NCBI GenBank assembly: GCA_904501915.1
Contig: CAJGCV010000034.1
Location: forward strand, 1 to 19,932
Direction of reading: 5' to 3'
Source of the DNA: an uncultured Akkermansia sp.
GTDB lineage: Bacteria; Verrucomicrobiota; Verrucomicrobiia; Verrucomicrobiales; Akkermansiaceae
DNA length: 19,932 bases
Positions 13,634 through 19,932 of this stretch are shown here, piece by piece. Each line of letters starts with the position of its first letter. Position 1 is the stretch's first letter. The notes beneath the pieces were generated by a model. The model did not search any database. It saw only the letters and a list, made by a program, of their open reading frames with translations, and was not told the origin of the DNA. The position numbers and the translations under genes are program-made.

Positions 13634-15628
13634 TCATTTCTCCAGGCGTTTCTTCCAGTCGCGCATAATTACAGCAAAAGGCGCATTACTGGTTGCATCT
13701 GAAGCGTAGGGATTATCCCGGAACGCCTCATCGTATTCACCACGGAGCATACGCGCCAGGCAGAGTATCTCAAGCGGCAGGTTGCCAGCATCAGGCAGCC
13801 CCTCGGCTTGTTTGCGGAGCTCCTCTGGCAAAGCATCCTGAACCGGCACGTGGTTGGTTGCTTTACTGAGGGTCTCCCGGGCGACCAGCATAATGGCAGC
13901 AGCCTCACTCAATACGCGAATCTCCTCTTTCTCCAGGCGACTGATTTTCAGTTTCAACAAATCGTTCACCATGGCAGTTGCGTTGTCAAGGCGTCCCTCC
14001 TGGAAAAGGCGTTTTGCCTCGCCCAGGGCCACGCGAGCAGCACGGCGCGGAGCAAACATGCGGTATTCATCCACCTGTTCGCTCAAGGCCAGGATATTGG
14101 AATCTGCCAGCGCATCCAATATCTTGGTAATCATTTCAGAAGCTTCTGCATGGCGTCCCTTGTGCACGTAACGGTCTGCGGCCAGCACCTGTGCCGCCAC
14201 TTTCAGCAGCGATTTTTCCATCGCATCAGCAGTTTGGGCTGCGCTTTCAAAATCATCGTGCAAGTGCTCCCTCAAATCCATCAGCATGTCATATCGCTCA
14301 CGCCCTGCCTCACACACCTCATCCGCACGTGAAGCAATTTCAGACAAACGGCGGTATCCATCTTCTGTTTGCTTATCATCCAGCGCATCCAGCGCGGTGC
14401 TGATAAAAGCAGCAGACGCAGCCATTGCAGGCTCAGTATCTTTTGATGTCAGGGACGCAAACAGTTCAGACGCTTTGGCAATGTTACCCGACCGGAGCAT
14501 TTTTTCAGCCTCCAGGTAGGTAGCCCTCTGTTCCCAATGCATCACTTCGGCATCGAGCGCATCCTGCACACTACCAGAAGGCGTGACCAATGCCACCAGG
14601 AAACCGCCGATAAGCCCTGCCACGACACTACCCAGAGCACCAGCCGTCACCAGGAGTTTGTGGCGGTATCTTCTGGCGCGTTCTGCAGGGTCAAGCTCCG
14701 TTTCAAGCACCTTCTGGGTTTCAGCAATCTCGCTCAGCAATTCATCATAGCTGGCGGGGCGTTCTCCCGGCTCATATGCAGTCATGCGGTCCACCAACTG
14801 ACACAGGCGCTGCACCAGGTGAGGTGCCACAACACCAATGCCAGGCAATGTCTTCTTTGCCGCCAGCATGTCATCAAGCGTCTCCGGAGCACCGGGAAGC
14901 ACAGATTCACCAGTAAGCAGGTTACGCAGCGACATACCCAGCGCGTAAATATCCGTCTGGGCGCTTTCTGCCTCGCGCAGCAAGGTTTCCGGCGGCGCAT
15001 AAAAGGGCGTAGCCCAGATAACCTCTTCTGTACCTGCCCCGGGTTTATCTTCCAAAGAGAGACCGAAATCCAGCACCTTGGCCTGCCCTTCCGGGGTAAT
15101 CAGCACATTACCGGGCTTCACGTCGCGGTGCAGCAGCCCCGCCTCATGGGCAGACTGCAAACCCAATGCTACCTGGCGAATAATTTCCAAAGCATCTGCA
15201 GGTAACAGGAAACCACGGTCAGCAGCAATCAATTCCAGATTCCGACCATCCACCAGCTCCATGGCAATATAGAACTGGCCGCGAGACCAACCGGCGGAGT
15301 ACACATTCACCACATTTTCGTGGCGCACCTTCGCCATCAAAGCACATTCGTTCTCCAGACCGGCAATACGTTCCGGCTCGTCACGGTAGGTATCATTGAG
15401 CACCTTGATGGCCAACGGGCGCCCCAGCACCAGGTCGCGAGCGCGGAACACCACGCTCATGCCACCGATGCCCAGTACCGAATCAATCTTGTAATTAGCC
15501 AGCATCGTGTGCACGAAATCCCTGGTACCACATTGCGGACAGGCAATTTCCACATAAAAGCCCAATGCGGAAATATCCTGCTGCATGCCACATTGCGGGC
15601 AAGTCCAGAGATCGTGTTGCTCGGCCAT
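13634..15628 (-). CDS. Membrane-anchored Hanks-type Ser/Thr kinase with N-terminal zinc ribbon
   Basis: This 664-aa protein has four parts. Residues 1-40 hold a zinc ribbon, WTCPQCG then IACPQCG, with four cysteines (10, 13, 30, 33). Residues about 46-300 are a eukaryotic-like kinase domain: glycine loop GIGGMSVVF (53-61), PLAIKVL with Lys75, a Glu near 94, LLHRDVKPGNVL with Asp169 and Asn174, DFG at 187-189, and ATPFYAPPE in the activation segment. All key catalytic residues are present, so it should be active. A membrane helix follows (about 324-348, LLVTAGALGSVVAGLIGGFLVAL). The last 315 residues are helical and TPR-like, predicted periplasmic, with no PASTA repeats. Its substrate is unknown. 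It starts 28 nt past a strong terminator that follows the sugar kinase gene, and no clear promoter of its own is seen. Confidence 0.92.
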   Translation of the reverse strand: MAEQHDLWTCPQCGMQQDISALGFYVEIACPQCGTRDFVHTMLANYKIDSVLGIGGMSVVFRARDLVLGRPLAIKVLNDTYRDEPERIAGLENECALMAKVRHENVVNVYSAGWSRGQFYIAMELVDGRNLELIAADRGFLLPADALEIIRQVALGLQSAHEAGLLHRDVKPGNVLITPEGQAKVLDFGLSLEDKPGAGTEEVIWATPFYAPPETLLREAESAQTDIYALGMSLRNLLTGESVLPGAPETLDDMLAAKKTLPGIGVVAPHLVQRLCQLVDRMTAYEPGERPASYDELLSEIAETQKVLETELDPAERARRYRHKLLVTAGALGSVVAGLIGGFLVALVTPSGSVQDALDAEVMHWEQRATYLEAEKMLRSGNIAKASELFASLTSKDTEPAMAASAAFISTALDALDDKQTEDGYRRLSEIASRADEVCEAGRERYDMLMDLREHLHDDFESAAQTADAMEKSLLKVAAQVLAADRYVHKGRHAEASEMITKILDALADSNILALSEQVDEYRMFAPRRAARVALGEAKRLFQEGRLDNATAMVNDLLKLKISRLEKEEIRVLSEAAAIMLVARETLSKATNHVPVQDALPEELRKQAEGLPDAGNLPLEILCLARMLRGEYDEAFRDNPYASDATSNAPFAVIMRDWKKRLEK

Positions 15629-15656
15629 AGGTAAAGGAAAGAAGAGAGAGAGTAAA

Positions 15657-15710
15657 AATCAGGTAAGCGAAAAGGGGCAGAGGAGCATGTTTCCTCCCCT
15701 GCCCCTGATT
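15657..15710 (-). terminator. Strong nested terminator after the sugar kinase gene
   Basis: Read on the minus strand, an outer stem AATCAGG/CCTGATT (15704-15710 with 15657-15663) encloses a GC-rich inner hairpin. The inner stem pairs GGGGCA and GAGGA with TCCTC and TGCCCC, with a GGG bulge and a 7-nt loop. TTTT (15670-15673) follows the inner stem and a run of T follows the outer stem. It lies 12 nt beyond the sugar kinase stop and 28 nt before the Ser/Thr kinase ATG. Confidence 0.75.
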
Positions 15711-15721
15711 ATCAGAAGCCT

Positions 15722-17119
15722 TTAGCCAATCTTGGGCAGAGAAGCAGCGGCTACGGCCTGGCCGTGGCGCTTGGTCTTCTCGTCCGGCACGCAGAGCGTG
15801 ATATTAAGCTGCGGGAACTCAGCCTTAAGCACTTCGTTGGCCTTATCGATGATGAGCTGACCACCATCACCCGTGGCTACGCGGCCCAGGAACAGGAGGT
15901 TACGCACATCGTAGAAATCGGCAAAGTATGCAATGGTGTAGCCGAACTCCACGCCGATTGTCTCGTAAATCTTGCGAGCGCGTTCGTCACCTTCAGCCAT
16001 GGCAGCCTGCACCTTCTTAAGCTGCTCAGGATAAGGCATGGCACCGAACTCAAAACCAGCACGGGGGGCCAGGCGAGCCACAGCCTGCTGGGAGAAGTAC
16101 ATAGCGCCCACGCCCTTATCGCGGGACCACTCGTCCACGCCGCCATCTTCCTGATAGTCAACCGGCACAAAGGCAAGTTCATTCAGCCAGGGCATGATGT
16201 GCCCCTCGGGGTCCACATAGCCGGCAGCCAGAGAAGTACCCATGGCGATACCCAGCACAGCGTCGTCATTCATGCCCATAGCGCCAGCCAGAGCAGTTAC
16301 CTCACCGTCGTTCACCACTTCAAAGGGAACTTCCTTGCCCATGCGTTCAGACCAGCGATCCTTCAGGGTGCCGAACATGCCGCGGATAACATTCTGGAAA
16401 TCCTCGGGGGAAATACCGCGGAAGAGAGAACCCACACGGGGCTCGCTGTTCACGTACACACCGGCAGCAGAACCGCCGATGGCATCCACCTGCGGCAGGT
16501 GCTTGGCAGCGCGCAGCAGGGAATCATCCACACCTTCCAGCTGGTACATGGGGTCTGTCTGGTGGTAGGGGTCCCACACCACTTCTTCGGAGAACACCAC
16601 TTCACCGTTCACCACAGCAGCGCACTTACGGTCGGAGCCACCCAGGTCGAAGCCGATGCGGTAGCCATCCAGGTTACGGCCAAGGGAAACAGAAGTGCTG
16701 TTTTCTGCCGGCAGTTCAGCGGCAGAGGCAACCTTCACCACCTGAATCGGCTGGTCATAAATTTTCTTGCCGATGAAATCCCAGTCAAACTCACGGGCAC
16801 CACCGGCGCAGTACGTTGCGGCGAGCATGTCTGCAATCTGGTCATCGCCAGCCACCATAATGGTGCAGCCACCCTTCATCCAGAGCAGGAACTTCACAAT
16901 ACGTTCAATGTACTGGTTATTCAGGGCAATATTCTCGCCTTCCTGGGGAAGAATCTTCCCGCTCCAGCGGAAGCAGGTTCCATCCAGACGAGTCAGCGCC
17001 AGCTCCACAGTATGAGAACCGGGTGTAGCGGCTACCTTATCGGCAAAAGCCTTGTTCCAAAGCACCGGAGCCACGAAGGCCGGGTCGAGCACAGGAGTAA
17101 ATTTCGGTTGAATATTCAT
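15722..17119 (-). CDS. ROK/ASKHA-fold sugar kinase
   Basis: This 465-aa protein has an N-terminal region of about 150 residues followed by an actin-like sugar kinase core. The phosphate-1 motif is RIGFDLGGSDRKCAAVV (154-170). GGSAAGVYVN (215-224) and EVVNDGEVTALAGAMG (267-282), with likely catalytic Asp271, fit the ROK layout, and GIAMGTSLAAGY (290-301) is the phosphate-2 motif. The Cys-rich zinc motif of classic ROK kinases (CxCGxxGCxE) is absent, and the protein is longer than most ROK kinases (about 300 aa). The sugar is not readable; a hexose, perhaps glucose, is inferred from the malQ gene upstream, since MalQ releases glucose. It has its own promoter (predicted leader about 8 nt) and is followed by a strong terminator, so it is probably monocistronic. 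Confidence 0.78.
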   Translation of the reverse strand: MNIQPKFTPVLDPAFVAPVLWNKAFADKVAATPGSHTVELALTRLDGTCFRWSGKILPQEGENIALNNQYIERIVKFLLWMKGGCTIMVAGDDQIADMLAATYCAGGAREFDWDFIGKKIYDQPIQVVKVASAAELPAENSTSVSLGRNLDGYRIGFDLGGSDRKCAAVVNGEVVFSEEVVWDPYHQTDPMYQLEGVDDSLLRAAKHLPQVDAIGGSAAGVYVNSEPRVGSLFRGISPEDFQNVIRGMFGTLKDRWSERMGKEVPFEVVNDGEVTALAGAMGMNDDAVLGIAMGTSLAAGYVDPEGHIMPWLNELAFVPVDYQEDGGVDEWSRDKGVGAMYFSQQAVARLAPRAGFEFGAMPYPEQLKKVQAAMAEGDERARKIYETIGVEFGYTIAYFADFYDVRNLLFLGRVATGDGGQLIIDKANEVLKAEFPQLNITLCVPDEKTKRHGQAVAAASLPKIG

Positions 17120-17133
17120 AACGTTACATAGCG

Positions 17134-17162
17134 ATTCTATCCTAAATCACCCGCCACGACAA
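17134..17162 (-). promoter_or_regulatory. Sugar kinase promoter
   Basis: On the minus strand TTGTCG (17157-17162) and TAGAAT (17134-17139) are 17 nt apart. The projected +1 near 17127 gives a leader of only about 8 nt before the ATG at 17119, too short for a normal ribosome binding site. Confidence 0.6.
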
Positions 17163-17286
17163 GCTCAAAATCTGTTTCTGCAGCTTTTTCGAGTCTGTCA
17201 GTTGCTGATTTGCTTGCAGATAATACGCATCAGAACCAGCTAACATAGAGTAATTATTACAAGCTCCATGTTCTTGAAAGACCAAC

Positions 17287-19008
17287 TTACGCTCGTTTTG
17301 CATCAACTGAAAGCCGGTACAGCCAGGCACTCTGTTCCATTTCTGCCGCCTCTGCCGCAGTAAAGGGAATGCGAGGACGCCAGTTCGTACCGCCCTCGGT
17401 ACCGGGAGTATTCAGGCGCACCGGAATATCGAACAGCTCCGTCCACATGAGCGCAGCATAGGCAGAATTACTCTGCAGCAGAGCGCGGATGAGTGCATCC
17501 TTGATTCCCTGATGCCAGGAAGCCATACACTCCCGGTGCTCCAATCCGGCAAAATCGCCCAGCCAGCAGAGCACGCGCGCGCAGTCGCGCCCCTTCTGCT
17601 GGGCCGCCCGGCGAACCTCCGGAGGCATGGCGGGGTCGCTGATAGCGCCGTATGCCTCCTGCACGGCATCTGCCCAGTCATTCCAATCATTGCACAGGGG
17701 CGGGAAATCATGCGTGGCATAAGTGGCAAAGGAACAGGGGTTATACGTTTCACCCCGCACAATCTGCTGCTCCGGGGTAATCTCCCAGTGCGGAATCTTG
17801 AACCCGGCTATGCGCAAGTAAGATAAATCCGGGCGCACATAATCCGGCACACAGCCGAGGTCCTCCCCCACCACTCGCACACCTGGTGCAGCTTTCAGCA
17901 GCTGCCGCAGCAGGTAATCACCGCGCGTCAGATTATCCCGGCGCTCTTGTTCGCTCCAGTCACCATGCGGTCGGAATCCCGGGCGGCGGCCACCGCAGCG
18001 GGCAGCGGCTTCATCCTCTGTAAGCGGCAGGAACTCCGGGTTGCGGTCCGGCATCCACGGAAAAGCGTAAATGCGGTAAAAGCCCAGCACGTGGTCAATG
18101 CGGTACATGGAAAACACCTCGGCCAGCTTGCGCACACGGCGACTCCACCAGGCAAAGCCGTCGTGCTCCATCACATCCCAGCGGTAAAGCGGAATTCCCC
18201 AGTTCTGGCCCCATTTTGCCGTGAATGGGTCTTCGGCAAAATTCCCCTCAGCGGGAGCACCTCCGCTCCAGTCCATATCAAAGAGATAGCGCTCAAAAAA
18301 CACATCCGCGCTCGCAACGGAAACGCCGATAGGGATATCCCCCATAAGCAGCACCCCCTTAGCATCAGCATGAGCGCGCACGTGCGCCCATTCCCGCGCG
18401 CACAGCCACTGCAGCCATTGCTGGTGGCGTTTCTGCGCACGCGAATCAGCACAATCGTTGACAATGCGGCGCACGACGTCAGTATTCTGCTCCGGCCAGA
18501 GCCACCAGGCAATGGTGCCAAAGCCGAAACTGGCTACACGAAACGTGCAGAAATCCTCCAACCACAACCCCTGCTCCCGCACCCAGTCTTCAAACTCAGC
18601 ACGCAGCGCTGCATAGGCATCATCTGCTTCAAAACGTCTCCAGGCCTGCATGAACCAGTAACGCTTATACGTACGTACGCGTGCGTAATCCACCAGGTCA
18701 CGCCCGCCAGGCTGCTGCAGCGGCGGCAAATCATCCTGATACGAAGGCAGATTATCCGGCATACCGGGAATACGCTCCAGAGAAAGATACAAGGGTTCCA
18801 ATGCCACAGAACTGATGGCAGAATAGGGAGATGGCGCATCATCCTCGCCCAGGGCATTCACAGGCAGCAACTGCAAAAAGCCCACGCCATGCGCTGCGGC
18901 CCAGTCAATCCACTCTTCCAGCGCAGTTAAATCACCAATGCCGGCATCTCCCTCGCGCCGCAGTGAAAACAGCGGCATCAACACGCCCGTTTTGCGTTCC
19001 ATCACCAT
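17287..19008 (-). CDS. malQ: 4-alpha-glucanotransferase (amylomaltase, GH77)
   Basis: MalQ transfers alpha-1,4-glucan segments between maltodextrins and releases glucose, acting in maltodextrin and glycogen metabolism in the cytoplasm. From the ATG at 19008 the product is 573 aa. GH77 motifs in order are MPLFSLRREGDAGIGDL (11-27), FLQLLPVNALGEDDAPSPYS (44-63), MYRIDHVLGFYR (301-312, nucleophile Asp305), VVGEDLGCVPDYVR (379-392, acid/base Glu382) and YATHDFPPLCNDW (430-442, third catalytic Asp434). All three catalytic acids are present. The frame is open to 19071, but a promoter in that stretch puts transcription start about 4 nt before the ATG at 19008; a second ATG lies at 19002. The sugar kinase gene follows after a 167-nt gap that has its own promoter; I see no strong malQ terminator in the gap. 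Confidence 0.95.
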   Translation of the reverse strand: MVMERKTGVLMPLFSLRREGDAGIGDLTALEEWIDWAAAHGVGFLQLLPVNALGEDDAPSPYSAISSVALEPLYLSLERIPGMPDNLPSYQDDLPPLQQPGGRDLVDYARVRTYKRYWFMQAWRRFEADDAYAALRAEFEDWVREQGLWLEDFCTFRVASFGFGTIAWWLWPEQNTDVVRRIVNDCADSRAQKRHQQWLQWLCAREWAHVRAHADAKGVLLMGDIPIGVSVASADVFFERYLFDMDWSGGAPAEGNFAEDPFTAKWGQNWGIPLYRWDVMEHDGFAWWSRRVRKLAEVFSMYRIDHVLGFYRIYAFPWMPDRNPEFLPLTEDEAAARCGGRRPGFRPHGDWSEQERRDNLTRGDYLLRQLLKAAPGVRVVGEDLGCVPDYVRPDLSYLRIAGFKIPHWEITPEQQIVRGETYNPCSFATYATHDFPPLCNDWNDWADAVQEAYGAISDPAMPPEVRRAAQQKGRDCARVLCWLGDFAGLEHRECMASWHQGIKDALIRALLQSNSAYAALMWTELFDIPVRLNTPGTEGGTNWRPRIPFTAAEAAEMEQSAWLYRLSVDAKRA

Positions 19009-19019
19009 AATCAGCACGC

Positions 19020-19048
19020 ATTCTAGCACAGCAACCTTTCTGACGCAA
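19020..19048 (-). promoter_or_regulatory. malQ promoter
   Basis: On the minus strand a weak TTGCGT (19043-19048) and TAGAAT (19020-19025) are separated by 17 nt. The projected +1 near 19012 lies about 4 nt before the ATG at 19008. It rules out the longer reading frame to 19071 as the translated form from this promoter. Confidence 0.5.
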
Positions 19049-19084
19049 CGAGAAAGCGTGCCCCTTGCCACAATTTCAGCCTAA

Positions 19085-19167
19085 TTGTCAGCGCCAGACA
19101 AAATATTACTACTTATTAGCAGAATTTACTTGAAATTTGTCTTCACATATGGTAGTAGCAGACAAAT
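19085..19167. promoter_or_regulatory. Cluster of TTGTC/GACAA boxes upstream of the DksA-family gene
   Basis: Four copies of one 5-mer in alternating orientation occur in the malQ/DksA gap: TTGTC at 19085-19089, GACAA at 19097-19101, TTGTC at 19137-19141 and GACAA at 19161-19165. The last pair belongs to a perfect 8-bp inverted repeat, ATTTGTCT (19135-19142) and AGACAAAT (19160-19167), with a 17-nt spacer. They could bind a regulator or, for the long repeat, fold in the DksA-family mRNA leader. Confidence 0.4.
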
Positions 19168-19221
19168 CATGCACGCCGTTTTACAACGGTAAAGGAAACC
19201 AGGTACCAACGCAGAAAATAT

Positions 19222-19854
19222 ATGGCCACGACCAAGAAGACCAGCACAGCTAAAACCAAGGCAACGAAAAAAGAAGCCGCAACCGAGGTCTCGAAGAAAG
19301 CCCCGGTAAGAGAAACACTCACAGCAGAGGAAAAAGCCCGCGTCAAGAAGCTTAAGGAAACGCTGGCCCTGCTGAAAGCAGACCCGGAATGGCCCAAATT
19401 CCTGCAGGAGCAGAAGCAGGCTCTGCTGAATCTGCGTGACGAAATGTTGCCCAACATGCAGAGTGTGACACGCGACCACCTGCGCAGCGGCGCTTCCAAT
19501 GTTTCCTCATCCTCAGGCCAGCACATCGGTGATGCCGGCAGCGAGGCAGAGGTACGCGACCTCACCATCCGCCTGCTCGACAAAGACCGCGAACAGCTCT
19601 TCGAGATTGATGCCGCCCTGGAACGCATCCGCCGCGGCACATACGGCATCTGCGAAATCTCTCTCGACCCCATCCCCAAAAAGCGTCTCCAGGTGCGCCC
19701 GTTCTGCCGCCTCACCGTGAAATGCCAGGAGGAATACGAGAAAAAATATGGCTCCTATGCCAACTACAGAGCCAAAAAACAGGACCATGTCGGGTATGCT
19801 GACCTACAAAATGACATGGAAAATGCGATTTCTCTTGACGAAAGCGACGAATAG
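19222..19854 (+). CDS. TraR/DksA-family regulator with incomplete zinc finger
   Basis: DksA/TraR proteins enter the RNA polymerase secondary channel and tune transcription, often with ppGpp. The 210-aa product has a Lys/Ala/Thr-rich N-terminus (1-29), a coiled coil (about 35-135) and the C-terminal signature RIRRGTYGICEISLDPIPKKRL. The family zinc finger has two CxxC pairs. Here the first pair is C144-E-I-S and the second T-V-K-C168, with an extra Cys162, so only three cysteines remain. At the coiled-coil tip the usual DxxDxA reads DAGSEA (104-109), with Ser instead of the second Asp. The fold is clear but zinc binding and polymerase action are uncertain. The ATG at 19222 has no well-placed Shine-Dalgarno (AGG is 18 nt upstream). 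rpmG follows after 37 nt with its own promoter. Confidence 0.88.
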   Translation: MATTKKTSTAKTKATKKEAATEVSKKAPVRETLTAEEKARVKKLKETLALLKADPEWPKFLQEQKQALLNLRDEMLPNMQSVTRDHLRSGASNVSSSSGQHIGDAGSEAEVRDLTIRLLDKDREQLFEIDAALERIRRGTYGICEISLDPIPKKRLQVRPFCRLTVKCQEEYEKKYGSYANYRAKKQDHVGYADLQNDMENAISLDESDE

Positions 19855-19862
19855 TGTAAAAT
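19835..19862 (+). promoter_or_regulatory. rpmG promoter
   Basis: TTGACG (19835-19840) and TAAAAT (19857-19862) are separated by 16 nt; each matches the sigma70 consensus at 5 of 6 positions. The projected +1 near 19869 gives a leader of about 23 nt. The -35 box lies inside the last codons of the DksA-family gene. Confidence 0.7.
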
Positions 19863-19891
19863 GTGCGCCCGCAAGTCAACAATTCGCAATT

Positions 19892-19932
19892 ATGCCTAGA
19901 GATATTATCATTCTGGAATGCACGGAGGCCAA
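19892..19932 (+). CDS. rpmG: 50S ribosomal protein L33, partial
   Basis: Only the first 13 codons and part of the next are in the window. They read MPRDIIILECTEA, the typical N-terminus of bacterial ribosomal protein L33 (xREIIILECTEAK), a small protein of the large subunit. The gene continues past the right edge. It has its own promoter in the end of the DksA-family gene and no visible Shine-Dalgarno. The stretch is short, but the IILECTEA signature is specific. Confidence 0.85.
   Translation, partial: MPRDIIILECTEA

Noticed and set aside
15764..17131. Open frame of 455 codons on the plus strand, antisense to the sugar kinase
   Set aside because: It covers almost exactly the complement of a motif-bearing gene, is His-rich, and has no family motif; a shadow of codon use.
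17142..17330. Small minus-strand frame (62 codons) in the malQ to sugar kinase gap
   Set aside because: It overlaps the end of malQ, has no good start signal, and its 3' part contains the sugar kinase -35 box and spacer; no sequence feature supports a real peptide.
19130..19156. Possible DksA-family promoter (TTGAAA with TAGTAG)
   Set aside because: The -10 match is poor and the -35 overlaps the inverted repeat; no convincing promoter can be assigned by eye.
1..19932. Mobile elements, CRISPR arrays, tRNA and rRNA genes
   Set aside because: No repeat arrays, transposase or integrase motifs, or tRNA-like cloverleaf was recognised; all long frames fit chromosomal housekeeping or envelope genes.

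Overview
The window is chromosomal, densely coded and roughly mid-50s % GC by eye. It carries housekeeping and cell-envelope genes, with no insertion sequence, phage, CRISPR, tRNA or rRNA signal. Gene content, and the near absence of Shine-Dalgarno sequences before most start codons, suggest a Gram-negative bacterium of the Verrucomicrobiota (PVC) type, possibly related to Akkermansia. This is inference from protein style, not from a search.

Layout on the minus strand, right to left: malQ (4-alpha-glucanotransferase, 17287-19008); a ROK/ASKHA sugar kinase (15722-17119) ending in a strong terminator; and a membrane Ser/Thr kinase with an N-terminal zinc ribbon (13634-15628). After the plus-strand alr gene comes a long minus-strand run: ExbB/TolQ-like (11596-12348), ExbD/TolR-like (11143-11574), a large secreted TPR protein (8625-11096), a GT51 penicillin-binding-protein homologue whose transpeptidase half has lost its catalytic motifs (6711-8609), an inositol-monophosphatase-family enzyme (5941-6714), rsmB (4696-5934), then ptsH and ptsI with their own promoter. 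Last is leuA-pth-ilvN with a strong leuA promoter; ilvN runs off the left edge. On the plus strand are alr (12470-13576), a TraR/DksA-family regulator (19222-19854) and the start of rpmG (19892 to the edge).

How the genes may work together: MalQ and the sugar kinase fit maltodextrin breakdown to phosphorylated hexose. HPr and enzyme I form the general PTS phosphorelay, but no enzyme II is in the window. leuA and ilvN belong to branched-chain amino acid synthesis. Alr makes D-alanine for peptidoglycan and is divergent from an operon that couples a proton-driven inner-membrane motor (ExbB/ExbD) to a periplasmic TPR protein and a peptidoglycan glycosyltransferase. That operon recalls the Tol-CpoB-PBP1B connection of E. 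coli and is the most interesting system here.

Promoters: several good sigma70-type promoters can be read by eye. For exbB, alr, malQ and the sugar kinase, the projected transcription start falls on or within about 10 nt of the start codon, which suggests leaderless or near-leaderless mRNAs.
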